Shown piece by piece: positions 36,054 through 45,265 of a stretch of 64,000 bases of DNA; position 1 is the first letter of the stretch; every line of letters starts with the position of its first letter. Where the stretch lies: contig CAYYPK010000007.1 of assembly GCA_964473525.1 (NCBI GenBank), positions 1 through 64,000 on the forward strand. The letters are read 5' to 3'. The DNA comes from GCA-2687025 sp964473525. GTDB taxonomy: Bacteria; Poribacteria; WGA-4E; GCA-2687025. Under the pieces are notes generated by a model. That model made no database searches and had not been told where the DNA came from. It saw nothing but the letters and a program-made list of their open reading frames with translations. Made by a program: the position numbers and the translations under genes.

Positions 36054-36823
36054 TCGAGGGCGGTCGCCTGTGTTACGAGTGGGATGGACAGCGACACCGT
36101 CGCGCCGTCGCCGGGGGAAGTCCTCACATCCACACTTCCTCCGTGCATCTGCGCGACTTCCTTGACGACGGCAAGCCCGAGGCCCGTGCCGTCCTCCTTT
36201 GTCGAGTAGTACGGCTCGAAGATGCGTAGAAGCGCGCCCTCGTCCATCCCGTCGCCGGTATCCGTGAACGAGACGACAACGCTGGAGCCGCTCTCGACCT
36301 GCACGCTAAGTCTACCGTCTTCACCGATTGCCTGGAAGGCGTTGACGATCACGTTTAGGAACGCCTGACGCAGCAGCGATGGGTCCGCAGTGGTGGCGAT
36401 AAGGGCGGGCACGGCGCGCGTGATCTCTACGTTCGCGCGCGCCGCCTCCCCCTCCATGAAGTCGAGAATCTCGGTGACCAGGGCGCTGATGTCCACCTGC
36501 TCAGGGCGATACCGCATACGGGCGTAGCGCTGGAAATCCGAGAGGATGCGTTCCAGACGGTCCACCTCGCGCCGAACCCGCCGCACGTCGCCGAGGATGT
36601 CCCCATCGCCTGTCTCGGGCTTCCCCGCGAGATCCTCCTCGAGCAGTTGGAGAGTAATGCTCATCGTGTTGAGGGGGTTGCGTATCTCGTGCGCGATGCC
36701 CCGCATCACCGTTTGACGAAGCGAGCTACCCGCCGCCGACGGCGCCGAGACGCGGTGGCGCAGCAGCAGAACGGTGATCGCGCTGCCCAGAACGATGCCC
36801 ACTATGCCTGTGAAGATCCACAT
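36050..36823 (-). CDS. Sensor histidine kinase (NtrB-like, single membrane anchor)
   Basis: One N-terminal transmembrane helix (about 1-18) with almost no sensor domain, then the kinase core: MRGIAHEIRNPLNTMSITLQ with phospho-His near 48, NVIVNAFQAI, FTDTGDGMD and EDGTGLGLAVVKEVAQMHGG. ATG 36823 has GGTGAG 6 bases upstream and is preferred to a TTG at 36853. It overlaps the response regulator gene by 4 bases, so the two are a cognate pair. The signal it senses is not evident. Confidence 0.86.
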   Translation of the reverse strand: MWIFTGIVGIVLGSAITVLLLRHRVSAPSAAGSSLRQTVMRGIAHEIRNPLNTMSITLQLLEEDLAGKPETGDGDILGDVRRVRREVDRLERILSDFQRYARMRYRPEQVDISALVTEILDFMEGEAARANVEITRAVPALIATTADPSLLRQAFLNVIVNAFQAIGEDGRLSVQVESGSSVVVSFTDTGDGMDEGALLRIFEPYYSTKEDGTGLGLAVVKEVAQMHGGSVDVRTSPGDGATVSLSIPLVTQATALE

Positions 36824-37004
36824 CACGAGCTCACCTGGCGTCCGACGGGACAACGAGTGTAGTCCGCGGCTCCTAGGGCGTAAAGCCAGCGGATGTAGGC
36901 AAGACCGAGGGCAGCCGGGACCGTGGCGACGCGGGAGCGCATCGGCTAGACTTCCCGTCAGCGCCGCGCGCCGCTGACGGGCATCTCAACGCCACCCGGG
37001 CGCC

Positions 37005-37826
37005 ATGGACAACACACGGAAGGTACAGCAGCCTGTGCACCTGACCATGACGGATCGAGCCGTGCGCCTGCTGGCGCGGACCCAACAGCAGGGAGCCGTC
37101 GTAGAATTCGGCGTGTTCCGTGGCGACGGCCTGCTGCAGATCGCGCACTTCATGCGGCAGCGGGGTATGCAGCCTCCCCTGTACGGCTTCGACACCTTCG
37201 CGGGTATGCCTCCGACCGAGATCACTAGTGGTGATCTAGTGGACGAGGAGTGGGAGGTCGGTTCGTTCTCTGACACGGACGTGGACATGGTGCGCAAGCG
37301 CTTCGAGGACGACGACTTCGACGTCACGCTCGTCGAGGGAGTCTTCGACCCGTCCGTGCCTCTCGCCGACCGTGGCGTCGAGCAGGTCGCCATGGCGCAT
37401 ATCGACGCCGACATCTACGAGGGGTACCGCGACGCGTTCACGCTCATCACCCCGCATCTCCAGCCCGGCACGGTTCTACTGTTGGACGAGTCGGAGCCTC
37501 CAGGGAACCCGGACTACTTCTTCGGCGTCCATCGACACGGGCAGCGGGCGTTTCACGAATGGTGGCTGGAGCGCGATGTTCCGCTGCTGCACGTGCGAAG
37601 CGAGTGGACCATCGCCATGTACGTCGTGGTAGATCGGCCCTACCTGGAAGAGCACGGGACGTTTATCACGATGGAGCTGATGGGCGACACGATCGAGGAA
37701 GCGCTGCTGCCGGAGATACGGCATGCCATCGCCAACTGCGGATCGCCACCGAACATGCGCCCCCGGATAACTCGGCGAATGGCCGAGCTGTACCAGAAGA
37801 TGCAGGGCATGGCGGGCGAGGGGTAG
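37005..37826 (+). CDS. TylF/MycF-like class I methyltransferase
   Basis: A 273-residue SAM-dependent methyltransferase of the macrocin O-methyltransferase type. The SAM motif is VVEFGVFRGDGLLQIAHFM, followed by YGFDTFAGMPPTE, EGVFDPSVP and MAHIDADIYEGYRDAF with the metal-binding Asp pair, then TVLLLDE. It probably methylates a sugar or glycan hydroxyl, which fits the convergent glycan gene block next to it. Start ATG has no clear ribosome site. It is a lone gene on the plus strand. Confidence 0.78.
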   Translation: MDNTRKVQQPVHLTMTDRAVRLLARTQQQGAVVEFGVFRGDGLLQIAHFMRQRGMQPPLYGFDTFAGMPPTEITSGDLVDEEWEVGSFSDTDVDMVRKRFEDDDFDVTLVEGVFDPSVPLADRGVEQVAMAHIDADIYEGYRDAFTLITPHLQPGTVLLLDESEPPGNPDYFFGVHRHGQRAFHEWWLERDVPLLHVRSEWTIAMYVVVDRPYLEEHGTFITMELMGDTIEEALLPEIRHAIANCGSPPNMRPRITRRMAELYQKMQGMAGEG

Positions 37827-37900
37827 AGGCAGCGGCGGCGCCCAGCCGATCGCGCCCTCCCTCCGATCGCGCCCGCCTCCGATCTGGGCGCAGTCGGCGA

Positions 37901-38833
37901 TCACGTGTTGCGGTATTCCTCTCGGAACGGCACGGCTTCCAGGCCGCGAACGAGTTCATCGACGCCCTCTGCCAGCGTGATGGTCGTGTCGTATCCGAGG
38001 CGGACGATCTTGTCGTACGCGACGATGTAGTTGCGCTTGTCGGCGTCCTGCCCGATCTCGGCGTAGTGCAAGTAGAAATCGGGCACGCGGTCGCGGATGA
38101 GCTCGCACACCTCCTGCTTGCTATGGTTCATCGAGTCGGACCCGACGTTGTACACCTCGCCGAGCATCTCCGCCCTGTTGTCCAGCGCGAAGCAGAAGGC
38201 ACGACCCATGTCGTGGACGTGGATGAACGTCCGCATGAAGTGATGCTCGTACACGATGAGCGACTTGCTCACTACCGCCTTGTGCACAAAGTCGTTTACG
38301 AGCAGATCCAGGCGCAGACGGGGTGACAGACCAAACGCCGTCGCGAAGCGGAACGCGATCGTCGGCACGTTGTCGCGCAGGTGTTGCTCCGCCTGCGTCT
38401 TCGTCACGCCGTAGTGGCTTAGCGGGTTGAGCGGGGATTCCTCTGTGCATATCTCGTCGCCTAGCGCGCCGTAATTGCTCCCCGTCGACGCGAACAGCAC
38501 AAGTTGATCGTCCTCGACGATGTCGGCGAGGCTTTGTGAGGCCTCGAGGTTCACTTCGGTGGCCAAGCGAGGCTCCTTGAGGCACGCCGGATACCCCACG
38601 ATCGCCGCCAGATGCACGATCACGTCCTTGCCACGAACGGCGGCCGCCAGCGCGTCCGGGTCTCGCACATCCCCTGTGATGAAGTGGAAGTTGGGGCGAC
38701 GGAAGAACGGTACGAGCGCGGCGCCCCCGTACATCAGGTTGTCCATCACCGTTACTTCGTAGCCTCGGTCGAGAAGCAACGGTAGCAGCGTGGTGCCAAC
38801 GTATCCCGCTCCTCCGGTGACGAGGACCTTCAT
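37901..38833 (-). CDS. NAD-dependent nucleotide-sugar epimerase/dehydratase
   Basis: An extended short-chain dehydrogenase of 310 residues. The NAD-binding motif is VTGGAGYVGTTLLPLLLDRG, the catalytic Tyr-Lys is YGVTK (about 142-146), and ASTGSNYG supplies the Ser. It acts on a nucleotide sugar as an epimerase or dehydratase. It is the last gene of the minus-strand block. GGAGA precedes ATG, and it overlaps the upstream epimerase gene as ATGA. Confidence 0.86.
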   Translation of the reverse strand: MKVLVTGGAGYVGTTLLPLLLDRGYEVTVMDNLMYGGAALVPFFRRPNFHFITGDVRDPDALAAAVRGKDVIVHLAAIVGYPACLKEPRLATEVNLEASQSLADIVEDDQLVLFASTGSNYGALGDEICTEESPLNPLSHYGVTKTQAEQHLRDNVPTIAFRFATAFGLSPRLRLDLLVNDFVHKAVVSKSLIVYEHHFMRTFIHVHDMGRAFCFALDNRAEMLGEVYNVGSDSMNHSKQEVCELIRDRVPDFYLHYAEIGQDADKRNYIVAYDKIVRLGYDTTITLAEGVDELVRGLEAVPFREEYRNT

Positions 38834-39801
38834 GCGACATCTCCTTCGGCGGCGTCGCCAACAGAGGAATCGTGCGCGCGCAACTCGGTCTCGTAGTACG
38901 CCACTGTCTCGCGGATGCCGTCCTCAATGGGGCAGAACTCGAAGTCCGGGAACTCCGCGCGGAATTGGCGGTCGTCCAGCACCTTAATGGGAGCGCCGTC
39001 CTGATAGCTCGTGTTGTACACGAGATCCCCGGTATAGCCGATCGAATCGGCGATCATGCTGGCAAGGTCACGGATAGAGTGCCCGTGGTGCTTAGCAACG
39101 TTCACCGGGTAGATGCGCGGCTCGGACGATTGCATCGCTTGCACCAGCGCGCGAGCGACATCGCGCACGTGGGTCCACTCGCGGATAGGTCTTCCGGTGC
39201 CCCATATTTCGAATTCCGCGTCGCCCGCCCAGTGCGCGCGCAGCATGCGGATCACAAGGCCGTTGAGGGCGTGCACCTTGTTGGGGTCGAGGTAGTCGCC
39301 CGGGCCATAGGCGTTCGAGACGAGCAGGTTGGTGGTGCGTGTGCCGTGCTGTTGGTGGTAGCACTGCGACACGACGTAAATCATGCGCTTTGCGGTTCCG
39401 TATGGCAGAACCGACGCGTGGACCGGCCCGTCCCACCAGTCCGGTTCGTGATGCACGTCCGCGTCGCCGGGATACGAGCAGTTCGACAGCGGGTTGATGA
39501 TGTGCGCGTCTGGGCAAACATCCTGCGCTGCGCGGTAGAGGTTCAGCGCCATTTGCAGGTTGTCGTGGACGACCGTCGCGGCGAATTCCGTGACGTAGTG
39601 GAGGCTACCGACGTGCGCCGCGCAGTTGTAGATGACATCAGGTTGTTGGGAGCGGAAGGCATCGCGCACGTCCTCTAGGTTGAGCAGGTCCATGCCTGTG
39701 CGGCGCGACACTGGCCGTGGGTCGTGACCTGCCTCGCGAAGTTGGTCGACGACGTGCCGCCCGACGAACCCATGCCCACCGATGACTACTATGGCTCCCA
39801 C
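38830..39801 (-). CDS. NAD-dependent epimerase/reductase, GDP-fucose-synthase-like
   Basis: An extended SDR of 323 residues starting IVVIGGHGFVGRHVVDQL. It carries YNCAAHVGS, NPLSNCSYPGD and YGTAKRMIYV with the Tyr-xxx-Lys pair, features close to GDP-L-fucose synthase and related sugar reductases. The start is GTG with GGGAG upstream; no suitable ATG exists. The fucosyltransferase-like gene three genes upstream in the same block would be a plausible consumer of the product. Confidence 0.83.
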   Translation of the reverse strand: MGAIVVIGGHGFVGRHVVDQLREAGHDPRPVSRRTGMDLLNLEDVRDAFRSQQPDVIYNCAAHVGSLHYVTEFAATVVHDNLQMALNLYRAAQDVCPDAHIINPLSNCSYPGDADVHHEPDWWDGPVHASVLPYGTAKRMIYVVSQCYHQQHGTRTTNLLVSNAYGPGDYLDPNKVHALNGLVIRMLRAHWAGDAEFEIWGTGRPIREWTHVRDVARALVQAMQSSEPRIYPVNVAKHHGHSIRDLASMIADSIGYTGDLVYNTSYQDGAPIKVLDDRQFRAEFPDFEFCPIEDGIRETVAYYETELRAHDSSVGDAAEGDVA

Positions 39802-39812
39802 GCGCGCTCCCT

Positions 39813-40793
39813 TCAGTACATGTCCGCGTCGGACATCGTGAGATACCAGGCGCCCCGGTCAACCGCGCCATCGTCTGCAGGATCCGTCGGCTTTACGCAG
39901 AACTCGCGAACGAACGAGGTCTCGCGGAAACCGAGGCCGACGCCGATCTCACCCAACTGCGTGTTGGCGCCAAGCCACGTGGACACCGTGCCAACACCGA
40001 GGGCGGCGAAGTGTCCTAGCCCGTGTCGCAGAATCGCCGCCGGCGCCTCCAGGTCGTCGGGGCGCCACGCCATGTCTACAAGATCCCCAGACGCGGTTCC
40101 CGTTGCGGGATCTCGGAACGTCTTCACCACAAGATACCCGCTGAGACACCCGGCCGGAGACCCACAGCGCGCTGAGATGCGCTCGACCTCGAAAGCCGTG
40201 TAGTCGTGCCACGGGTTGTCCGTGAACCGCCAGTTCAGGTAGCTGGCGTCCCTGCGCGTCGCGCGGATGCCGGGCAATGACGCCGCCAGCGCGTCCCACA
40301 CGCTTGTATGTCTATCGGCGAACCTCGGGATCGACCTGACCGCGTATGCGGCGCCTGCCTGGCCGGGCGCGGCTTCCGCGGTGTAAGACGGGACCGTGGC
40401 TACGTGCGACCAGCCGTCCGCGCGAACGTGAGCGTCCCGTGCGGCGGCGTTCGCCATGACGCACATGGCGGAACTAGGCGACGCCTCTCTCGCCACCGAG
40501 GACAACTGTCGGAAGACGCCACGGCGTTGGCTCTCGTGCCGCACCATGATGTCCACGGCGAAGGTCAGCGTCGAGCGGCCGTCGGCCGCGGGAAGATGAT
40601 GCGCGCCGTAGAACCCAACGGGTTCGTCGCCTTCGCTCGCCACCCAGAGGTCGGTCGCGAACGGCGCTGAGAAGAAGCGCCAGTGGAAGTAGGCGGCGTC
40701 GACCTTGCGCCCGTACAGCCTGTTGAACAGCTCGCGGAAGGCGTCCGCGTCGCGCCGTGTCCCTCGCCGTATGCTCACGTCCAGCGGCGCCAC
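39813..40793 (-). CDS. GNAT-type acetyltransferase-like protein
   Basis: A 326-residue protein with a GNAT fold at the N-terminus (IRRGTRRDADAFRELFNRLYG, FAVDIMVRHESQRRGVF as the acetyl-CoA pyrophosphate loop) and a second weaker GNAT-like half. Proteins of this type next to DegT aminotransferases N-acylate amino sugars. GTG abuts the stop of the aminotransferase gene directly, with no spacing, so translation is likely coupled. The substrate is inferred from context only. Confidence 0.68.
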   Translation of the reverse strand: MAPLDVSIRRGTRRDADAFRELFNRLYGRKVDAAYFHWRFFSAPFATDLWVASEGDEPVGFYGAHHLPAADGRSTLTFAVDIMVRHESQRRGVFRQLSSVAREASPSSAMCVMANAAARDAHVRADGWSHVATVPSYTAEAAPGQAGAAYAVRSIPRFADRHTSVWDALAASLPGIRATRRDASYLNWRFTDNPWHDYTAFEVERISARCGSPAGCLSGYLVVKTFRDPATGTASGDLVDMAWRPDDLEAPAAILRHGLGHFAALGVGTVSTWLGANTQLGEIGVGLGFRETSFVREFCVKPTDPADDGAVDRGAWYLTMSDADMY

Positions 40794-41891
40794 CTACCAG
40801 CCAGATCGGATTGAGCGGATCACCCGGTCAACGTCGTCCTCGGTAAGACCCTCGTGTACCGGGATGGATATCTGGCTGGCGCCGAACCGCGCCTGCCCTT
40901 CCAACCCCTCCCGGAGCCCGCCGAAGATGGAATTGCCGTCTATTCGCCGATGGACGATCGAGCTTGGGATGTCTTCGCTGGCGAGCTTGCGGATGAACTC
41001 CTCGCGCCGTTCGACGAGCAGCGTGAAGAGCCAGTAGGCGTGTTCTCGATCCGCCTGCATGTCCAAGAGCGTGACGCCAGACACGTCCGCTAGCTCGGCC
41101 CGGTATCTCGCGGCCGTCTTCCGTCTCGCCGCGAGCCTGCCGGGAAAGTCAGACAGATTCCCCAGGCCTACGGCTGCGGCGAGGTCGTTCATGTGGTACT
41201 TGAAGCCCAGGTTCTGGAGGTCGTAGAGGCGCTCGCCGAGGATCGACGGCTCGGACTTCGCCCGGTCGATGCCGAACCAACGACGCGCTCGCGCCGCGCT
41301 CTCATACTCCGCCGTGCCGCAGCAGATCGCCCCTCCGTCGCCCGTCGTCAGATGCTTGATAGCCTGGAACGAGAAGATCGTAAGGGGCGAGACGGCGCCG
41401 ACGGCGCGACCACGGTAGGTCGCCCCCAAGGCATGGGCGGCGTCCTCAATGACGACGGCTCCGACCTCTGCGGCGATTTCTGCCAACTCATCCATGTCGC
41501 ATGGGTAGCCGCCCCAATGCACGGGCATGATCGCCCTAGTTCTCCCGGTGACGCGCGCTCGGACATCGGCGGGGGACAGGTTCCCGGTCGTCGGGTCGAT
41601 GTCGGCGAACACCGGGGTCGCGCCCGCCATGAGGATGGATGTGCCGGTGGCGACGAACGTCTGCGCGGGGAGTATGACCTCGTCGCCGGGCGCGACGCCC
41701 GCGACGGCCAGCGCAAGATGCAACGCCGCCGTGCCGCTGTTCACCGCGACCGGGCCGACGAGGCCAAGGTCCGTAGTCAGCGCCTGCTCGAACGCCTTGA
41801 CGCGGGCGCCTTCGCTCAGCCAGCCAGACTCCAACGTCTCGGTGGCCAGGGAGATAGCTTTGGGCGCCACGTGCGTGTGGTAGAAGTCCAT
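40794..41891 (-). CDS. DegT/DnrJ/EryC1/StrS sugar aminotransferase
   Basis: A PLP enzyme of 365 residues. NSGTAALHLAL and GDEVILPAQTFVAT bind cofactor, EDAAHALGATYRGR holds the PLP-contacting Asp, and FSFQAIKHLTTGDGG carries the Schiff-base Lys near 180. It installs an amino group on a keto-sugar nucleotide. With the GNAT protein and the epimerases downstream it forms an amino-sugar pathway. AGGGA lies 5 bases before ATG. Confidence 0.9.
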   Translation of the reverse strand: MDFYHTHVAPKAISLATETLESGWLSEGARVKAFEQALTTDLGLVGPVAVNSGTAALHLALAVAGVAPGDEVILPAQTFVATGTSILMAGATPVFADIDPTTGNLSPADVRARVTGRTRAIMPVHWGGYPCDMDELAEIAAEVGAVVIEDAAHALGATYRGRAVGAVSPLTIFSFQAIKHLTTGDGGAICCGTAEYESAARARRWFGIDRAKSEPSILGERLYDLQNLGFKYHMNDLAAAVGLGNLSDFPGRLAARRKTAARYRAELADVSGVTLLDMQADREHAYWLFTLLVERREEFIRKLASEDIPSSIVHRRIDGNSIFGGLREGLEGQARFGASQISIPVHEGLTEDDVDRVIRSIRSGW

Positions 41892-41919
41892 GCGATCCCT
41901 ACGTGGTGCTGTCCCGCGT

Positions 41920-44076
41920 TCAGGCCCTTGGCAGGGACCATCCCGCCTTCTCGATGACCTCGCGGAAGCGTCGCTCCCAGGTGTGGTCCTGCCGCGCTCG
42001 CTCGTGGCCGCGCAGCCGGATGCGCTCCCGCCCGCGGTCGTTCGACAGGTAAAACCGAGCTTTCTCGACGATTTCCGCGATGTCGCGCACGGTCACGATC
42101 TCCGCGTTGCTGGCGTCCTCCTCGTCGGTGACAAAGGCGCCCTCCAGCTCGTCGAGTTCGGTGGACATGACGAACCCGCCGGCTCCCGCCACCTCGAACG
42201 GGCGCCGGCGACTCATCACGCTGAGGTTGATCGCGGCGCGCGCGTGTTCGTGGACCATGGCGTCGAACGAAAGCGAACCGTCCGGCCAGCCGAGTCCGTA
42301 GCACGCCAGAGGGAGCGCGCTAGCTGTAATGGCCTCCGCCACTTGCTCTCGTACGGGGTTGCGCTCCCCTCCCAGGCTCAGCCGCCGTTCGCTCGGCAAC
42401 GCGAGTGGAACCGTCGAGTTGGCGTCAAAGGCCCACCGGCTTTCGATGACGGAGTCCGCGTGCCCAGCGGCGCCGTATGCCTGTGACAACGCTCGCGACG
42501 GCGCGACAACGTAGTCCACATACTGGGGCCAGCTCTGGGCTTCCTCGTCTAGGAACGCTGGCGCGGCGCCTGCCCACAGAAGCGTGCGTGTGTCGGTCTC
42601 CGCGGTGATGTCGCGCAGGGACTCCAGCGTCACGTCGAAGAGGGGCGCGATGGGACAGTACACCAGCAGGCCGGGCTTGTCGCGTCGCACCCTGTCCAGA
42701 AGCCGTTGTGAGAATGCGGCCGCGCCCAGCGTGTGCAGAATGTCCACGCAGTCGGCCACATCGAGTTCGATTCCATCCATGGCCAGCAGCGAAGAGACCA
42801 TGTGATAGGTAAGGTAGCTACCGTCTCCGCCCATTGGCTCGTCCCTACCGAGCTTGCCCACGAAGAGGACGCGCCGTATGGGGTCGGATACGCGTCGCGT
42901 GGGCGCCGGTGGGCCGGGCGTGCGGTGGTCCCGAGCGACGTGCGAGCCATCGCGTAGCGCTTCAACGGTCGCATTCGCCGCGTCGATGCCTCCGTCGCCG
43001 AGGTAGTTCCACTGCCACTGCAGCCGATGCCGGCTGTCCAATCGCATTGCGGCGGAGTCGCCGCGAATGCCGATGGTCGTCGACAGACCCTCGCTGTCAG
43101 TTGGCGCCCATCCTTCGGCGTCGCCGTAGAGCTCCGACAGACTCGTCGACGTGGTTTCCGCGTACAGGCGCGATACACGGTCGTAGAGGTCCGTCACGTC
43201 GTAGGCGCCCAGATCCGCGGAAGCGTACCACCGGTCCATAGCGTCTATGTAGCCCGCGTACTCGTCGGGAGCCATATTGTCGAGGTAGTCGCTCAGGCGC
43301 TCGAAGTTCTCGAACTCGCGGTAGTCCACGTAGCAGTCGGGTGGGACGTAGCTCTCGATCGTCGAACAGCCGTAGTACACCGGCACGGTGCGGCTCTCGA
43401 TGCAGTGAAGGAGCCGCTCGGAGAACATGCCCGCCGTCCAGAACGGATCGTGCGCGTTCTCGAAGCACACGGCGTAGCGGTATTCCGCCATCTTTGCCCG
43501 ATTCGTGTCGAGGGGCAGCTCCCCGATGTAGTTCGGGAGATCCTCGAAGGGCGGCATCCCGTAGACGTCCATGCCGATGCTGGAGCGCTCGTGGAACCAC
43601 CGTGCGATAGGCTCGCGTAGCGAGTAGATCTCACCTGGCACCGGGGATGTCTTCGAGCCGAGTATCATGCAGACGCGGTTCTGGCGCCCTTCGATTGGGT
43701 AACGCGCGAGGCGTTCCTCTGGTGTGGCGGCAACATCGCCCTTCCCACCTCGTCCGTAGGCGACGTGGTTGTACTTCCTGAACTTCGGGTCCAGCTCGGC
43801 GATGGGGTCCACGAGCGTGAACACGTGGTCGAACCAGTCGAGTATTTCAAACGTGTACTCCCGCGGTAGCACCACGACAGGCTCCGCCTGCAACAGAACG
43901 TCCGGGGCGCCCGTCTTACCGCAGTAGCTGTACGCGCTCTGGTAGACGTGGAGCGATGATTCACGGAGCGGCACGCGCGTCCAGGAGATGCGCACGTTCC
44001 CTCGTCGGAAGGACGTGATGTCCGGGTCGCTCCGGTGCCGATAGACGATGTCGATCTCGACCAATGGTTCCACCAT
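41920..44076 (-). CDS. Two-domain glycosyltransferase: GT10 fucosyltransferase-like plus CgeB-like
   Basis: A 718-residue fusion. The first half (about 40-340) resembles family 10 fucosyltransferases: VCFENAHDPFWTAGMFSERLLHCIE replaces the usual FENS...YITEK donor-binding run, followed by TVPVYYGC. The second half (about 400-718) resembles CgeB/spore-maturation-type GT1 enzymes (RRVLFVGKLGRDEP, AINLSVMSRRRPFEVAGAGGFVMS, HTWERRF at the end). Both are soluble, so it probably acts on the cytoplasmic face, building two consecutive linkages of a glycan. The ribosome site is weak, so the start is less certain than the domains. Confidence 0.76.
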   Translation of the reverse strand: MVEPLVEIDIVYRHRSDPDITSFRRGNVRISWTRVPLRESSLHVYQSAYSYCGKTGAPDVLLQAEPVVVLPREYTFEILDWFDHVFTLVDPIAELDPKFRKYNHVAYGRGGKGDVAATPEERLARYPIEGRQNRVCMILGSKTSPVPGEIYSLREPIARWFHERSSIGMDVYGMPPFEDLPNYIGELPLDTNRAKMAEYRYAVCFENAHDPFWTAGMFSERLLHCIESRTVPVYYGCSTIESYVPPDCYVDYREFENFERLSDYLDNMAPDEYAGYIDAMDRWYASADLGAYDVTDLYDRVSRLYAETTSTSLSELYGDAEGWAPTDSEGLSTTIGIRGDSAAMRLDSRHRLQWQWNYLGDGGIDAANATVEALRDGSHVARDHRTPGPPAPTRRVSDPIRRVLFVGKLGRDEPMGGDGSYLTYHMVSSLLAMDGIELDVADCVDILHTLGAAAFSQRLLDRVRRDKPGLLVYCPIAPLFDVTLESLRDITAETDTRTLLWAGAAPAFLDEEAQSWPQYVDYVVAPSRALSQAYGAAGHADSVIESRWAFDANSTVPLALPSERRLSLGGERNPVREQVAEAITASALPLACYGLGWPDGSLSFDAMVHEHARAAINLSVMSRRRPFEVAGAGGFVMSTELDELEGAFVTDEEDASNAEIVTVRDIAEIVEKARFYLSNDRGRERIRLRGHERARQDHTWERRFREVIEKAGWSLPRA

Positions 44077-44115
44077 CCTTGCGCGTGGCGCCTTCGCAAG
44101 CTGCGTCGCCGTAGC

Positions 44116-45261
44116 TTACTCCAAGTCGTGCGCTATCTGGTTGTGCCGCGCTGCCCCTTCCACGTCGCCTTGGGCGTCCAGCGCGCGGGCGAGGTTCAGA
44201 TGGAACGCTGGCACATCGCCTCCCACTCGGATTGCCTGTCGGAACGCTTCTGCCGCCATCACGGGCTGAGAGCTCCGCATCGCGCACGAGCCGAGCGTGT
44301 TGTAGTAGGCGGCGACGGTAGGGTCCAGCCGTATTGCAGCGATCGCGTCGTCCCGCGCCTGCGTAAGGAGCCCCATCTGTAGGAAGGCGTGCGCGCGCAT
44401 GTCCAGATATGTGGCGTTCCCCTCGTCGGCGCCTATCGCGGATGTCAACGGGACGATCGCGTCTCGCGTGCGCCCTGCGCGCATGTAGTGATCCGCCAGC
44501 AAGAACCAAGCGTGCGCATTCCCTGGGCTCTGTTGCGCCGCGCGTGAGAGCCGCTCGCGTTCCTGCGCGCGGATCTGCAACGTCTGGAAGCGCTCCATCA
44601 TCGCGCGGGACGCGTCCGCGTTCCCAGCGATGCGATAGAGCCGTCCGAGGTGGAAGTACGGTTGTGGGTCGAACGGGGCGAGGCGCGCCGCTTCGCGCAG
44701 CGGATGTTCCGCCTCATCGGTGCGCCGCAGTCCTAGGAACGCCTGACCGAGGTACCGGTGAAGCAGGTCGTTGCCCGGCCTCCATCGGCGAACCCGCGTG
44801 AGTACCTGCACCGCCTCCTCGAACTTCCCGAGCGTGACGTACTCCTGCCCCAGAAGCAGATGCGCGCGTGCGTTGTACGGGTCCACCTGGCAAGCCTTCT
44901 CGAGGGATCCTACAGCGGCAGCCGGGTCTCCGGCGTTCGAGTGCGTGGCGCCCAGGAGATAGAGCGTTTCGACGTCTTCAGGGTGGACCTCCAGCACGCT
45001 TTGGCAGAGGTCTAGAGCATCGTTGGTCCGCCTGGTCTTGCGGTAGAGTTGGATGAGGTAGACCGCTACCTCCAGACGCGCGGGTCTGACCGCCAACGCC
45101 CCTTCGAAGGCGCGGATGGCCTCGTCGTCGGCTCCGCGCACGGCCGCCGCGTATCCCTCGTGCGCGAGGACGATGAAGCGATCCCCCGCTTCCTCCGCCA
45201 GGGCGGCGCGACCCAGGGCGACCATCAGGCAGATCAGACAGAGCTGACGCGCTAGGGCCAT
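44116..45261 (-). CDS. Exported tetratricopeptide-repeat protein
   Basis: A signal peptide (1-22, LICLMVALGRAALA) is followed by about nine TPR units (45-375) with the A/G and P spacing of the motif, for example PEDVETLYLLGATHSNAGDPAAAVGSL as one unit. Such proteins act as periplasmic or outer-membrane scaffolds. The start was chosen at ATG 45261, 4 bases after the preceding stop; the reading frame is open further upstream but overlaps the neighbour and would lack the signal peptide at its start. Confidence 0.78.
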   Translation of the reverse strand: MALARQLCLICLMVALGRAALAEEAGDRFIVLAHEGYAAAVRGADDEAIRAFEGALAVRPARLEVAVYLIQLYRKTRRTNDALDLCQSVLEVHPEDVETLYLLGATHSNAGDPAAAVGSLEKACQVDPYNARAHLLLGQEYVTLGKFEEAVQVLTRVRRWRPGNDLLHRYLGQAFLGLRRTDEAEHPLREAARLAPFDPQPYFHLGRLYRIAGNADASRAMMERFQTLQIRAQERERLSRAAQQSPGNAHAWFLLADHYMRAGRTRDAIVPLTSAIGADEGNATYLDMRAHAFLQMGLLTQARDDAIAAIRLDPTVAAYYNTLGSCAMRSSQPVMAAEAFRQAIRVGGDVPAFHLNLARALDAQGDVEGAARHNQIAHDLE

Positions 45262-45265
45262 TACG

